A DNA stretch of 64,000 nt from Methanobrevibacter sp. (GTDB lineage Archaea; Methanobacteriota; Methanobacteria; Methanobacteriales; Methanobacteriaceae): positions 44,804 to 108,803 of the forward strand of contig JAFQXD010000062.1 of the NCBI GenBank assembly GCA_017407115.1, read 5' to 3'. This document shows positions 43,295 to 53,185 of the stretch, piece by piece; position 1 is the stretch's first letter; the number at the start of each line of letters is the position of its first letter. Position numbers and translations under genes: made by a program. The notes beneath the pieces are model-generated. The model worked only from the letters and a program-made list of their open reading frames with translations, did no database searches and was not told where the DNA came from.

Positions 43295-44419
43295 TTGAAA
43301 AGCGATAATAAAAAACCAGAAAAAAAATCAACTAACCCAAAAACAACACTAATCGAAAATGAAAACAGAGAATATGCAGAATGTGTTGTATTGAAACCCG
43401 TTGGATATCCATTTGAGTTTAATTTAATGGATGATGATTTTGAAATTAAAAACAAAGAGTTATTTGAAGAATACGCTCGTGAACAATGGCTAGGTTTAGT
43501 TGTACGTGAAAACTCACACTTATTTGATCAAAAAATTATCCCCGATTACGGTTTTGAAATCATATCTGCAAAACCGGATAACTCAATAATATCTGAAAAT
43601 ACTAAAATCAAATTAATTACAGATGAATTGAGTGCTAAAAAAGACAGCACACTAATCAAATCAAATATACGTCTTTCAGATATTGTAGGCCAAACCAATG
43701 CCAAAAATAAAATTAAGGTCATAACAAAATATTTGGAAGACCCTGAAAGTTTTGGGCCTTGGGCTCCTAAAAACATTTTGTTTTACGGCCTTCCAGGTAC
43801 CGGCAAAACTATGCTTGTAAAAGCACTTGCCAATGAACTTGAAGTTCCTTTGTATTTAATCAAAGCAACCACATTAATTGGAGACCATGTAGGTGACGGA
43901 GCATCTAAAATCCACGAGTTATTCAAAAAAGCCAGTGAAAATTCGCCTTCAATAATATTTATTGATGAAATTGATGCCATCGCGCTGCACAGGTCATTTC
44001 AATCATTAAGAGGAGACGTCTCTGAAATTGTAAATTCACTTTTAACTGAAATGGATGGAATTAGTGAAAATGAATCTGTAATAACAATTGGGGCAACCAA
44101 CAATCCGACTAGCCTAGATTATGCTGTTAGAAGCAGATTTGAAGAAGAAATCGAATTCAAATTACCTGATGATGCTGAAAGATTAGAAATCATAACAAAC
44201 AATCTTAAAACCATGCCACTGAAATATGATTTAGACTTGGGCAAAATTGTCAAGTTAACAAAAGGATTATCTGGAAGGGACATAAAGGAAAAAATCCTTA
44301 AAACCGCTCTTCACAATACAATAGCTAGTGACAGCGAAATAATTACAATGAGAAACATTGATTATGCAGTTAATGCCAGTAAAATTAAAAATAGTGATAT
44401 TAAAGGAATGTTTGAATAA
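43295..44419 (+). CDS. AAA ATPase, Cdc48/PAN-like single ring
   Basis: A 374-residue AAA protein with one ATPase domain. Walker A is FYGLPGTGKTMLVKALANEL, Walker B is SIIFIDEIDAIA, the SRH region is VITIGATNNPTSLDYAVRSRFEEEI, and the C-terminal lid has LTKGLSGRDIKEKILKTALH. The first 130 residues lack the coiled coil and OB fold of PAN in clear form but include CVVLKPVGYPFEFNLMDDDFEI, unlike standard PAN or Cdc48, so this is a separate, probably methanogen-specific AAA type. The TTG at 43295 follows GGAGGTGAATATT; a GTG inside the ribosome binding site (43286) is unlikely. Target unknown. Confidence 0.78.
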   Translation: MKSDNKKPEKKSTNPKTTLIENENREYAECVVLKPVGYPFEFNLMDDDFEIKNKELFEEYAREQWLGLVVRENSHLFDQKIIPDYGFEIISAKPDNSIISENTKIKLITDELSAKKDSTLIKSNIRLSDIVGQTNAKNKIKVITKYLEDPESFGPWAPKNILFYGLPGTGKTMLVKALANELEVPLYLIKATTLIGDHVGDGASKIHELFKKASENSPSIIFIDEIDAIALHRSFQSLRGDVSEIVNSLLTEMDGISENESVITIGATNNPTSLDYAVRSRFEEEIEFKLPDDAERLEIITNNLKTMPLKYDLDLGKIVKLTKGLSGRDIKEKILKTALHNTIASDSEIITMRNIDYAVNASKIKNSDIKGMFE

Positions 44420-44431
44420 GACAACATTCTT

Positions 44432-45631
44432 TTAATTTTGTTTAAAAATATATTCTGCTGCTTCTATAATATCAACATTTTCCTCTTTTGCGGCATTTTT
44501 AACCTTTTTGGAAATGTCAAAAAATATCTTGTTCACAATAGAATTTGTCAAATTATCTAAAATTTTTACACTACCATCTACATCAGCCAACTTAACTGAT
44601 GCTTTTTGAGTTTCACGTTGTCTTATCTCTTCCATAGATGCTCTTAAACTACCAAGAATATCGTCAACTTCCATAATTTTAAACGATTCTTTAAGTAAAA
44701 TGAACTCTTCATCGATGATATTTTCAGCTTCACCAAATTCCTTAATTCTGAGCTGAGTATTGATATCAGCAATTTCCCTTAAATCATCAATGTTAAACAA
44801 TTTGACACCCAAATCCATTACATCTTCGGAAATATCGCGAGGATTTGCAATATCTACCATCATCAAATCATCATAAGTCATATCAATGCCCAATAACCTT
44901 TCTTTATCTATTATGCTATGAGGAGCACTGGTAGCGCTTATGACCAAGTCAGCTTCAGCCAAGTATCTTTCCAAATCATTGAATAAAATAGCTTCACCGC
45001 CCAAATCCTTGGCAAGCTCTACAGCAACATAATAAGTCCGGTTAGCAACAAAAATAGCATTTAAATCTTTTTCTGCGAGGGCCTTTGCGACCAATTTTCC
45101 CATTTTACCTGCTCCAACAACCAAAACAGACTTATCATCCAAGCTTCCCATGTGCTTTTCGGCAAGATCAATTGCGGCCGAACCTATGGAAACTGATCCC
45201 TTATTAATATTGGTTTTATTCCTTACAACCTGACCCACATGAACAGCCTTTGTAAAAACAGCGTCAAGAACACGGCCACAGTGATGATTTTTCACGGCCT
45301 TATGCTTTGCATCCTTTACCTGGCCCAGAATTTGGTCTTCACCAACAATCATTGATTCCAAACCTGAGGTCATGCGCAATAAATGCATGATTGCTGACTG
45401 CCCATATTCAATTACAATGCTTTGATTTTCATGAGACAATAAGTCTTCGTCTTCAGAAATATAATCATTGTGAATATAATATTCCTTCCTATTGCATGTA
45501 GCAATCTCAACATATTCTCCAATGGAATATTTTTCCTGCAATTTCCAAAATAAATCATCTATATCTTTTGAAATATTTTCCATTGAATGAATATCCGCAA
45601 TCTTATGGTCAACTCTTAAATTAAGTATCAC
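44432..45631 (-). CDS. hemA: Glutamyl-tRNA reductase
   Basis: First enzyme of tetrapyrrole synthesis, 399 residues, reducing Glu-tRNA to glutamate semialdehyde; needed for coenzyme F430, cobamide and siroheme. The catalytic cysteine is C46 in EIATCNRKEYY. The next motifs are MHLLRMTSGLESMIVGEDQILGQVKDA and the NADPH domain VLVVGAGKMGKLVAKAL; the C-terminal dimerisation helices follow. It starts with GTG at 45631, overlapping the stop of the MET8-like gene (GTGA), so the two are coupled. Confidence 0.95.
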   Translation of the reverse strand: MILNLRVDHKIADIHSMENISKDIDDLFWKLQEKYSIGEYVEIATCNRKEYYIHNDYISEDEDLLSHENQSIVIEYGQSAIMHLLRMTSGLESMIVGEDQILGQVKDAKHKAVKNHHCGRVLDAVFTKAVHVGQVVRNKTNINKGSVSIGSAAIDLAEKHMGSLDDKSVLVVGAGKMGKLVAKALAEKDLNAIFVANRTYYVAVELAKDLGGEAILFNDLERYLAEADLVISATSAPHSIIDKERLLGIDMTYDDLMMVDIANPRDISEDVMDLGVKLFNIDDLREIADINTQLRIKEFGEAENIIDEEFILLKESFKIMEVDDILGSLRASMEEIRQRETQKASVKLADVDGSVKILDNLTNSIVNKIFFDISKKVKNAAKEENVDIIEAAEYIFKQN

Positions 45632-46248
45632 TCTAATCCCCTTATTAAATTATCAATATGTCTTTTTGCACCATCAATATTATTGTCCCTAATCAACTCA
45701 TTAATCTTTTCATCTTCAAATATTTCATAGAGGTACTTTTTTCGTTCTTTTTGGCCATCAACAGATTTTTTTAAAATCGAACGAGCATAATCCTGAAGTT
45801 CTATTTTCAGAATATCCTCTTCAGTGATTATTGATTGAATTTTTTTCCTCAACTGTCTGGCCATCAATGGACTTTTGCCGTTAGTGAAAATAGATATTTC
45901 AATGTCCCCAATATTGAAGCTTGTTGGAACAATAATGCACCCTTCCTGAGGATAATCAGCACGATTCAATAATTTGCCGCCGGATATTTGAGCGACATGT
46001 TCGGACAACCCCTTATCTCCACTTGCAACAACGACCAAATCACTCCACTCAACTAATTCATCCACATCCCGAGTGGAACATAAAACAGCACCCTTTTCCT
46101 CTAACTCGTTAGATAAATCAGTGCCCGCCAATTTAACATTGGCTCCGTGGTCTAAAAATTTATTTGCCCTTCTAGTTGCAACTTCACCTGTGCCTAAAAT
46201 AAAGACATTCAAATCAGAAGTTTTTAAATAAAGTGAAGTCCAATCCAT
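45628..46248 (-). CDS. Precorrin-2 dehydrogenase (siroheme synthase, MET8-like)
   Basis: A 206-residue NAD-dependent dehydrogenase that turns precorrin-2 into sirohydrochlorin, the branch point toward F430, cobalamin and siroheme. Motifs: MDWTSLYLKTSDLNVFILGT, the Rossmann continuation GTGEVATRRANKFLDHGANV, VVVASGDKGLSEHVAQ, and LLNRADYPQEGCIIVPTSF with ISIFTNGKSPLMARQLRKKI. The C-terminal helices end at NLIRGLE. The methyltransferase half of CysG is absent, as usual in archaea. The ATG 46248 follows the marker 9 stop by one base. In operon with hemA. Confidence 0.9.
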   Translation of the reverse strand: MDWTSLYLKTSDLNVFILGTGEVATRRANKFLDHGANVKLAGTDLSNELEEKGAVLCSTRDVDELVEWSDLVVVASGDKGLSEHVAQISGGKLLNRADYPQEGCIIVPTSFNIGDIEISIFTNGKSPLMARQLRKKIQSIITEEDILKIELQDYARSILKKSVDGQKERKKYLYEIFEDEKINELIRDNNIDGAKRHIDNLIRGLE

Positions 46249-46249
46249 T

Positions 46250-46732
46250 TTAATCAGAATTTTCAAGAGATTTTGAATGTAAAACTTTTACTGCAGCCCT
46301 TAAATCATTATTGCATTCAGTCAAAACATTCATAGCTTCAAGTTTTGATATGTGAAATGTTTCAGCTAGTGCCTCAGCCCTTTCATCAGGGTCCGGCTTT
46401 TGAACACCAACCAATCTTTCAGATAATTCTTTTTTCAAGTCCAAATATTCATCATGACTCATGCCCATATTTCTTAAGGTCATATCTCTCAAAGGACATG
46501 GTTTTGATGGTTTACAACACCAAACAAGTGAACCGAAACAAGTTCCAGCTCCTTCACCTAATCTGGTTTCTTTTCCAAATTGAATTTTAATATCAACAAA
46601 CTCCTGTGGAGTCAAATTTACCTGTTGTAAAGCATTAAGTACAGGACATGGTTTTACTGGAGGACAACAAAAAGCAAGCCCCCTTATGTCTCCGCCCCTA
46701 CAAATATGAGATGGTGCATCTTCCCAAGTCAT
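46250..46732 (-). CDS. Methanogenesis marker protein 9
   Basis: A 160-residue protein of the methanogenesis marker 9 family, found throughout methanogens, function unknown. Two cysteine/proline motifs, [18 protein letters not shown] and [16 protein letters not shown], mirror each other, and C-terminal UBA-like helices ([31 protein letters not shown]) close it. The cysteines suggest metal or Fe-S binding. It leads the unit with the MET8-like gene and hemA, which hints at a link to tetrapyrrole (F430 or cobamide) biology; that is an inference from place alone. Confidence 0.88.
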   Translation of the reverse strand: MTWEDAPSHICRGGDIRGLAFCCPPVKPCPVLNALQQVNLTPQEFVDIKIQFGKETRLGEGAGTCFGSLVWCCKPSKPCPLRDMTLRNMGMSHDEYLDLKKELSERLVGVQKPDPDERAEALAETFHISKLEAMNVLTECNNDLRAAVKVLHSKSLENSD

Positions 46733-46890
46733 TATAAACCTCCAAAATAATATAATTCATTTCAATAATCAATAAATATAAAATAATAATATAATTTATT
46801 TAAATTTTAAATATATAACCTTTTGTATATAAGAAAAATATTAAAACTACCAAAAATTATAAAATAAAATACAACAATATGAGATTGGCG

Positions 46891-46915
46891 TGAGATTTCC
46901 CAACCAAAAATCTCA
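46891..46915 (+). other. Hairpin before the YgjP-like gene
   Basis: TGAGATTT (46891-46898) pairs perfectly with AAATCTCA (46908-46915) around a 9-base loop. It lies between TATA-like DNA (about 46805-46835) and GGTGA of the following gene, so it may sit in the 5' leader. The related GAGATT at 46881 gives a partial direct repeat. Confidence 0.35.
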
Positions 46916-46938
46916 TTTAAATTAAATTAGGTGAAACA

Positions 46939-47631
46939 ATGCCAAAAGAAACACTCATAATAGAAAATATCACTGTCACCCTAGAGAGAAAAAATATTAA
47001 AAATATGTATCTGCGCATTCTACCTCCAAATGGAGACGTAAAGGTAAATGCGCCATTATTCCTATCTGATGAAGAAATAATCAACTTTGTTAAATCAAAA
47101 AAAGAATGGATATTGAAAAAACAAAGATATATTCATGAAAATGACATCAAAACTCCATTAAAATATGTCAATGGAGAAACACATTACCTATGGGGAAAGG
47201 AATACACTTTACAACTAATTAAAAACGACACCATAAACCATGTTTTAATAGATGAAACCAAATCCATAATATACTTGCCAATACCCCAAAAAACTACAAT
47301 CGAAAAAAGAAAGAACTTACTGGATGAATTTTATAGAACCGAAATGAAAAAGGCAATTCCACAGGTTCTAGACAAATGCACAAAAATTGTTGGCAAAACT
47401 CCTTCTGAGGTAAAAGTAAGGAAGATGAAGAACTGGGGAAACTGCAGATATCAAGACAAAAGAATAACCTTGAATCTGAATCTTGCAAAAAAAGATCCAA
47501 TATGTTTAGAATATGTGATGATACATGAATTATGCCATCTAATAGAATTCAATCATTCAAAAAAATTTAAAATATTAATGGACAAATACTGTCCAAATTG
47601 GAAAGAAATAAAAAAAAGATTAAATGAATAA
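46939..47631 (+). CDS. YgjP/DUF45-type metallopeptidase
   Basis: A 230-residue member of the YgjP (DUF45) zinc peptidase-like family. It starts with ENITVTLERKNIKNMYLRI, typical of the family's N-terminal strands. The core has VRKMKNWGNCRYQDKRITLNLNLA and the zinc motif YVMIHELCHLIEFNHSKKF (HExxH with a downstream His), then the CPNWKEIKKRLN ending. Substrate unknown. The ATG follows TAGGTGAAACA. It converges on atwA with 6 bp between stops. Confidence 0.88.
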   Translation: MPKETLIIENITVTLERKNIKNMYLRILPPNGDVKVNAPLFLSDEEIINFVKSKKEWILKKQRYIHENDIKTPLKYVNGETHYLWGKEYTLQLIKNDTINHVLIDETKSIIYLPIPQKTTIEKRKNLLDEFYRTEMKKAIPQVLDKCTKIVGKTPSEVKVRKMKNWGNCRYQDKRITLNLNLAKKDPICLEYVMIHELCHLIEFNHSKKFKILMDKYCPNWKEIKKRLNE

Positions 47632-47637
47632 GAAGAA

Positions 47638-49239
47638 TTATCTTTCTTTAAGCATGTCTTCTTTTTCATCTACAGTTAATTTGTCTACAATTTCTTCAGG
47701 AGTACCAACATCTAGGAGTTTACCCCCTCTCATTAAAGCTGCCCTATCACAAACATCCAAAACAAAGTCCATATCGTGAGAGACAATTATGAAAGTTTGT
47801 TCCAACTCTGAACGAGCTTTTAAAATGGAATCTGTTACTGTTACACGAGTAATAGGATCCATAGTACCTGTCGGTTCATCTAAAACAATCAAGGTAGGTT
47901 CCTTGATTAAAACTTGTGCAAGTGCAACCCTGTGTTTCTCACCAACACTTAACTGATCAGGATATTTGTCAAGAATCATGGTTGCAGTATCGTGAGTGAA
48001 ACCAACAGTTTCTAATGCATCAACAGCTTTAATTTTTCCAAACTCCGCAGGCAGATTTAAACTTATAGCGTCAGTTAAATTACCAAGGATTGTTCTGTGA
48101 GGATATAATGAATATTCCTGATGCAATAAACCAATATAAGGCATAATACGTCCACGATTAAGAGGACCTACTTTTGTCATATCAATCCATTCATCACCAA
48201 GCTTAATTTCAATATTACCGCTACTTGGTTCAGTTAATCCCATTAACATTCTGGTGGTGGTAGTTTTACCGGAACCACTTAAACCAACAATACCGAAGAT
48301 TTCTTCCTTGTTAATGGTTAAATCAATTCCATCAACCGCTTTAACTACTCCACGTTCAATTGAATAATAATGTTTTTTAACATTTTCAAGAACCACTTCT
48401 GGTTCACCAAATTCAGGGATTTCAGGTTTTTTAGGAACAGGTACAGTTGCCATGAACTCTTCAACGACTTTCTCAGGTTCTCCTTCCTCTTTAATTTGGC
48501 CATCTTCTAACCAAATGACAGTATCCGCAAGTTCAATCATTACTTCAGGCCAGTGAGAAGTGATTAACATGGTGATTCCTTCATCTTTAACCCCTTCTTT
48601 TAAGGTGTTATGAAGTTTAACCGCTGTTTGTGGATCTAATGTTCCTGTAGGCTCATCTGCTAAAAACATCATAGGATTTTTAGCCAATTGTCTTGCAAGC
48701 ACAACTCTTTGTTTTTCCCCACCACTTAAATCACGAGCAATATGAGTAATCCTGTGGTTCATCTGAACCATTTCCAACAATTCCAAAGCAGCATAAATTT
48801 TTTCTTCATACTCTTTTTCATCACCCATTGCCCTCATAACATTCTCGATTACACTTTCTTCATCGTATAATGCGAAGTTACGTTGTAACATGATAGAGAT
48901 TCTTCTTTTAATGCTAGCAAATAATTTTCTTTCACAATTAAAGAAATCAACATCATTTTTAGCTTCAAAAGTTGCTCCACAAATACATTTATCACCAACA
49001 TGAGACGGAGATTCTACAGCACCACATTTTGGACAAATAGCAATATTCATTAATATTTGACCACCATCAGGTTTGTAATCCAATGTACCTCTGAGCATAT
49101 TGATTAAAACAGATTTTCCACTACCACTACGTCCTAAAATTCCTAATGTTTCTCCTTCGTTAATCTTTAAATTAATATCTTTAAGAACATCAACACCATC
49201 AAAATTTTTTGTAATATTCTTAAGAGTAATAAAATCCAT
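47638..49239 (-). CDS. atwA: Methyl-coenzyme M reductase activation component A2
   Basis: ATP-binding component A2, 533 residues, needed to activate methyl-coenzyme M reductase by reducing the F430 nickel. Two ABC-type ATPase halves are visible. The first has [36 protein letters not shown] and [15 protein letters not shown], with an inserted zinc-type knuckle ([15 protein letters not shown]) near residues 70-90. The second has [19 protein letters not shown], a variant [13 protein letters not shown] signature, and [13 protein letters not shown]. This layout is specific to AtwA rather than a transporter; no permease is nearby. It starts at ATG 49239 after TAGGTGATTTC. Confidence 0.95.
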   Translation of the reverse strand: MDFITLKNITKNFDGVDVLKDINLKINEGETLGILGRSGSGKSVLINMLRGTLDYKPDGGQILMNIAICPKCGAVESPSHVGDKCICGATFEAKNDVDFFNCERKLFASIKRRISIMLQRNFALYDEESVIENVMRAMGDEKEYEEKIYAALELLEMVQMNHRITHIARDLSGGEKQRVVLARQLAKNPMMFLADEPTGTLDPQTAVKLHNTLKEGVKDEGITMLITSHWPEVMIELADTVIWLEDGQIKEEGEPEKVVEEFMATVPVPKKPEIPEFGEPEVVLENVKKHYYSIERGVVKAVDGIDLTINKEEIFGIVGLSGSGKTTTTRMLMGLTEPSSGNIEIKLGDEWIDMTKVGPLNRGRIMPYIGLLHQEYSLYPHRTILGNLTDAISLNLPAEFGKIKAVDALETVGFTHDTATMILDKYPDQLSVGEKHRVALAQVLIKEPTLIVLDEPTGTMDPITRVTVTDSILKARSELEQTFIIVSHDMDFVLDVCDRAALMRGGKLLDVGTPEEIVDKLTVDEKEDMLKER

Positions 49240-49312
49240 GAAATCACCTATTGAAATAATTTTTATTTTAAACTATTAATAATGTTTTCTAATAACAATT
49301 GTTTTAAAAATC

Positions 49313-50044
49313 TTAAAAATCAGACAGATTAAAATCCAAACTCCCAGAAATCACACCACGAGCTATTGAAAATCCATTCACTCCAGTTCCAATCATTTTT
49401 TGTGCGTTTGATTTACTATTGACTGAATTATTTCCAATTACTTGAATTTGAACATTATTACATATTTCTTTTAAAAGATCATAATCCGCATCGAAAACTC
49501 CCTTTTTCATAGCATCAACATGTAAATAATCAGCACCTGCTTTGTCAATTAAACATGCTATTTTTAAAGTATCAACATTATCGACATTAGCCCTGATTTT
49601 AACTGAAACCTCACAGTCGACATTATCAACAACTTGAGAAATGAAATCAGCTAAATCAGCACGTTTCAACATTTCTTGCCCACAACCAATAGCTAAAATT
49701 TCTTCTTGGCGACAATGACAATTTATTTCAACAATATCCAAATCCTTAATATTTCCAACTTCAATGATTGGTTGCGGAGTTGTTGCCCTTACATTAGCCG
49801 ATACTTTTACATCACTATGAATTTTTTTAATTGAAGCAACTTCACCCTCAATATGTGAAAATATTTCATTTAAAGGAAAATCAAACTCCTTCCTTCCCCT
49901 TTCAATGATTTTTTTACTTGCTTCAATTGTAGGAGCATCTAAACTGTATCCTCCTAAAGTAGCCACATCAAAACCTAAAGGAATAACTTTGTTTAAAAAA
50001 TCAGCATTAGTTATTCCTGCCATAGGTGCAACTACCTTAATCAT
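49313..50044 (-). CDS. Dihydrouridine-synthase-like TIM-barrel protein (MJ0144 family)
   Basis: A 243-residue TIM-barrel protein resembling short tRNA-dihydrouridine synthases of the kind found beside GTP cyclohydrolase III in methanogens. It begins MIKVVAPMAGITNADFLNKV (APMAGIT is the Dus-like start), then VEINCHCRQEEI, VSVKIRANVDNVDTLKIACLIDKAGADYLHVDAM, and the FMN phosphate-site form VIGNNSVNSKSNAQKMI and GVNGFSIARG. It lacks the Dus C-terminal helical domain, so tRNA may not be its substrate. The ATG 50044 follows CTGAGGAGTATT, 8 bp after the arfA stop. Role in the F420/flavin unit unknown. Confidence 0.78.
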   Translation of the reverse strand: MIKVVAPMAGITNADFLNKVIPLGFDVATLGGYSLDAPTIEASKKIIERGRKEFDFPLNEIFSHIEGEVASIKKIHSDVKVSANVRATTPQPIIEVGNIKDLDIVEINCHCRQEEILAIGCGQEMLKRADLADFISQVVDNVDCEVSVKIRANVDNVDTLKIACLIDKAGADYLHVDAMKKGVFDADYDLLKEICNNVQIQVIGNNSVNSKSNAQKMIGTGVNGFSIARGVISGSLDFNLSDF

Positions 50045-50052
50045 AATACTCC

Positions 50053-50814
50053 TCAGTATTCTTTTTCGATTACCCAAGTCCACATTTCATTATTATGAGC
50101 ACGTATCTCTTCAAGACCTATATCTGCCATGTATGCTGCATCTTCAGCATTCTTTCCACGACCAATACCTGCCTTAAGTTTGATTCCGATTTCCTCATCG
50201 ATTTCAACCATTATATCCTCAATTTCCTTTTCGGATAAACCGTTACATGGAGACATGAAATTATCCCCACCAATGAAGAATAATAATGCTCCTTTTTTAA
50301 TTAATTTAGTCATCAAATAATGTTGAGCTTTATTAACCATGAAACTTGTGTCAAATGCGGATTCGATATCAGTTAATGTTTCAGTTACACTATTAATGTC
50401 AATGTGAGCTGCCTGAACAAAACTATCTTCCTCATCAACTAAACTGTCAATAGCTAAAATTTCTTTTCTTTCACCAGATTGTGCACTTCCAGCCTTTTGA
50501 AGAGCAATTGTTGCTAATTTCTGAGCTTCATGAGGAGTTTCAGCAGCACCAACACCCATACTGATAGTGATAGGGTATCTGTTTCTAATAGATCTTTGAA
50601 TCCTTAAATGGTCCTCTTCATCAAGACCATTGGAAATAGCAAGCAAATTATCAAATCTGGTAAAGAAAACTAAACCTTTCTTATTACCAAAATGATTGTT
50701 TAAATCAGCGAATAAGTTTGCTTGTAGCATTTGTAAGTCGGATTCCGTACGTGGTCTCGGAGTAACAGTCCAAGGCCCATAATTGTCAATTTGTATTAAT
50801 GTCATTTGTATCAT
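50053..50814 (-). CDS. arfA: GTP cyclohydrolase III
   Basis: Opens GTP to a formamidopyrimidine, the first step to the flavin part of riboflavin and F420 in archaea. The protein has 253 residues and two GGDEF-like halves: [35 protein letters not shown] and [20 protein letters not shown] in the first; [29 protein letters not shown] and [23 protein letters not shown] in the second. The ATG 50814 (MIQMTLIQ) follows AGAGGTTATTC. A longer start would overlap cofD. It is grouped with cofE and cofD, which finish F420 synthesis. Confidence 0.93.
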   Translation of the reverse strand: MIQMTLIQIDNYGPWTVTPRPRTESDLQMLQANLFADLNNHFGNKKGLVFFTRFDNLLAISNGLDEEDHLRIQRSIRNRYPITISMGVGAAETPHEAQKLATIALQKAGSAQSGERKEILAIDSLVDEEDSFVQAAHIDINSVTETLTDIESAFDTSFMVNKAQHYLMTKLIKKGALLFFIGGDNFMSPCNGLSEKEIEDIMVEIDEEIGIKLKAGIGRGKNAEDAAYMADIGLEEIRAHNNEMWTWVIEKEY

Positions 50815-50830
50815 TGAATAACCTCTTAGA

Positions 50831-51736
50831 TTAAGGAATACTATCAATAATTATTTCAGCCAAATTTTTTTTAGCATCTAAATTATTCATTATTGTATTT
50901 GTAACTATTACCTTATTAATTATTTGATTTACCTCAACTTTTTTATCAATATCTTTATTATCAATTACAAAAGTATCTAAAAAATCTTGATATAATGATG
51001 CCACACCCACAGATGAAACATCAATGCCCAATGCTTTCATAAATTTACTGGCAGGACCACTGACACTGTCATTGCCTATAATTGGGGAAACAGCCACAAC
51101 ATAAGTGTCTTTTAAAGCTTCTTTTACTCCATCCAAAGACAATATTGGTGAAATTGAAGTAATCGGATTTGAAGGGCCAATAATTACTGCATCGGAATTC
51201 TTTATGCAGTCAATGATTCCTTCAGTTGGATTGACATTTGAAAATTTAATGTCAAAAACTTCAGGTTCGGACTGATGTTTAATTAAAAAATCATGAAATT
51301 CCAATTCTCCAATATCAGTAACTATTTTAATATCGGAGTTTTCTTCACTCATCGGAATGATTTTGCATGCCAACCCCATATTTTTTGATTGGATTTCACA
51401 TGCCTTTGCCAAACCGTATTTTTCCATCAGCATGGTTTTCTGTATCTTGGTTGCACGATCCTTATCGCCTATTTTAAGCAATTCAGGACAACCTATCTCC
51501 TCCAATCTTTCATGAGTAATGAATGTGTCATCCTTAATCCCATACCAAAACTCATCATTAATTAAATCAGACATGGTATACAGTACAGTATCAATGTCTG
51601 CTGAAACATAAACACCGGAAAAATAATCATTTTCCAAAGTATTCACAATGATTGTTAAATCGCTTGGATCGACAATTTCCTTTAAACCTTGCAATAATTT
51701 TGGAGTTCCAGTTCCTCCAGATAAAACAGTAATCAT
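50831..51736 (-). CDS. cofD: 2-phospho-L-lactate transferase
   Basis: Joins the lactyl- (or related) phosphate to Fo to make F420-0; 301 residues. Signature motifs: [17 protein letters not shown] (nucleotide-binding loop), [82 protein letters not shown]. The ATG 51736 is three codons inside a near-cognate start at 51745. It lies directly downstream of cofE (9 bp). Confidence 0.95.
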   Translation of the reverse strand: MITVLSGGTGTPKLLQGLKEIVDPSDLTIIVNTLENDYFSGVYVSADIDTVLYTMSDLINDEFWYGIKDDTFITHERLEEIGCPELLKIGDKDRATKIQKTMLMEKYGLAKACEIQSKNMGLACKIIPMSEENSDIKIVTDIGELEFHDFLIKHQSEPEVFDIKFSNVNPTEGIIDCIKNSDAVIIGPSNPITSISPILSLDGVKEALKDTYVVAVSPIIGNDSVSGPASKFMKALGIDVSSVGVASLYQDFLDTFVIDNKDIDKKVEVNQIINKVIVTNTIMNNLDAKKNLAEIIIDSIP

Positions 51737-51745
51737 AAAAACCAC

Positions 51746-52510
51746 TTAATTTCTAAACACGTCAAATTCCTTAGGCATGAGCAAAGAACTTATATCTGAT
51801 TCGGTATTCCTCAAATCATCAAAATTATTAAATCCGCGAATCAAAACAACAGGAAGACCTTCATCAGCCTGACCCATAATCAATGAAGCAGCAGCAGACA
51901 ATTCATCTGCAGTTGCTATTTCTGTGGTTTCCAATTCACGACCATATAAATCTTTTTCACCAACTCTCTTCCAAAGAGGTGTGATTCCAGAACATCCTAT
52001 AGCAGTTCCAATAGCGCCAAACCTAAATGCTCTGCCTTGAGTGTCTGTGATGATAACTGCAATCTCTTCACCGAATTCACTTTCTAAAAATTCACGAATT
52101 TCAAAAGCGGACTTATCTGCATTTACAGGCATAGGAGTTGCCAAACCTTCTCCAACATTTGATTCATCAATGCCTGCATTAGCACAAACAAAACCATGTT
52201 TAGTTTCAGTTATAATGAACTTAGGACCTACCCTTACGACTTCAGCAGATTCATCCAATATTGCCTGAACCAGTTTTGGATCTTTTTTGGATTTTTCAGC
52301 AAGTCCTATTGCCTCATCAGAAGGATTTAATTCATCTAAAACAATGAAATTATCTTCAGCTTTTGAAATTAAAGTTTCAGCTATTAAAATTATATCGCCA
52401 TGCTCAAGATTACAGCCCTGATTGATGATTGCATCCTTAATAATCTGTGAAATATTACTGGATTTATCAACAATGGGAATATTCTCTAAACCAATCAATT
52501 CAATTCTCAT
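51746..52510 (-). CDS. cofE: F420-0:gamma-L-glutamate ligase
   Basis: Adds gamma-linked glutamates to F420-0 using GTP; 254 residues. Motifs: IELIGLENIPIVDKSSNISQII, GDIILIAETLISKAEDN, FVCANAGIDESNVGEGLATP, IITDTQGRAFRFGAIGTAIGCSGI and GQADEGLPVVLIRGF. The ATG 52510 follows GATGATATT. First of cofE-cofD-arfA-Dus-like; the upstream purO gene ends 35 bp before, so all five may share one transcript. Confidence 0.95.
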   Translation of the reverse strand: MRIELIGLENIPIVDKSSNISQIIKDAIINQGCNLEHGDIILIAETLISKAEDNFIVLDELNPSDEAIGLAEKSKKDPKLVQAILDESAEVVRVGPKFIITETKHGFVCANAGIDESNVGEGLATPMPVNADKSAFEIREFLESEFGEEIAVIITDTQGRAFRFGAIGTAIGCSGITPLWKRVGEKDLYGRELETTEIATADELSAAASLIMGQADEGLPVVLIRGFNNFDDLRNTESDISSLLMPKEFDVFRN

Positions 52511-52544
52511 AATATCATCTAAAAAAATTTAAAAAAAAATAAAA

Positions 52545-53171
52545 TTATGGATTATAGACGTCAATAGTCCATTCTCCATCAAATACAGCAGCACATGATG
52601 TCACTGGTTTTTCATAATTTGCAAATGTGCCTTCATCAAAAATAAATTTGGCGGATGAAGTAGCATCTACAGCTTCAAAATCAACCAAGTCAGGTACCTG
52701 ACTGCCATATGTTGAAATAAAAGCAGCCTTTCCAAAAGGAACTTGTTCCACTAATATTTTATTATCATTTACAATTCCTATATAACACTCATACTCATCT
52801 TCATCATTGCTTGATGTGACAGCAGCGGCAATTCTAGGAGTGTTATAATCATCTTTTTCATAATCCATTGTAAGCAATGAATATGCCATAGCATCTCTTA
52901 TATTCATTCCGACATCTATTTTATCTGCTATGACATCAGTTTGAGAACCATTTGATACAATGGCCACATCATCTACAATGCAGATACTATTATATGCAAT
53001 ATAAGCATTTTTATAAATGTCTTTTTCAAAACCTTCTTTTGGAACAATAGCTGCACGATTTTCATATTTTAAGCATTGCCTGTTTGGAAATGACCTACTT
53101 GAAACACGATACGCTACAAAAGGTTTATCATCACTATTCATCCCAGTTGATAAAATTCTCCCCGTATACAT
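52545..53171 (-). CDS. purO: Archaeal IMP cyclohydrolase
   Basis: Closes the ring from formylated AICAR to IMP, the last step of purine synthesis in many euryarchaea; 208 residues. It begins [31 protein letters not shown], continues with [48 protein letters not shown], and ends [18 protein letters not shown], all PurO-like (Ntn-hydrolase-like fold). It follows GAGTGAGGAATAAAA. It lies 14 bp downstream of exbD in the same direction. Confidence 0.93.
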   Translation of the reverse strand: MYTGRILSTGMNSDDKPFVAYRVSSRSFPNRQCLKYENRAAIVPKEGFEKDIYKNAYIAYNSICIVDDVAIVSNGSQTDVIADKIDVGMNIRDAMAYSLLTMDYEKDDYNTPRIAAAVTSSNDEDEYECYIGIVNDNKILVEQVPFGKAAFISTYGSQVPDLVDFEAVDATSSAKFIFDEGTFANYEKPVTSCAAVFDGEWTIDVYNP

Positions 53172-53185
53172 TTTTATTCCTCACT

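Noticed and set aside
47638..49239. ABC transporter ATPase
   Set aside because: Two ABC halves with a cysteine knuckle and no permease nearby fit AtwA, not a transporter.
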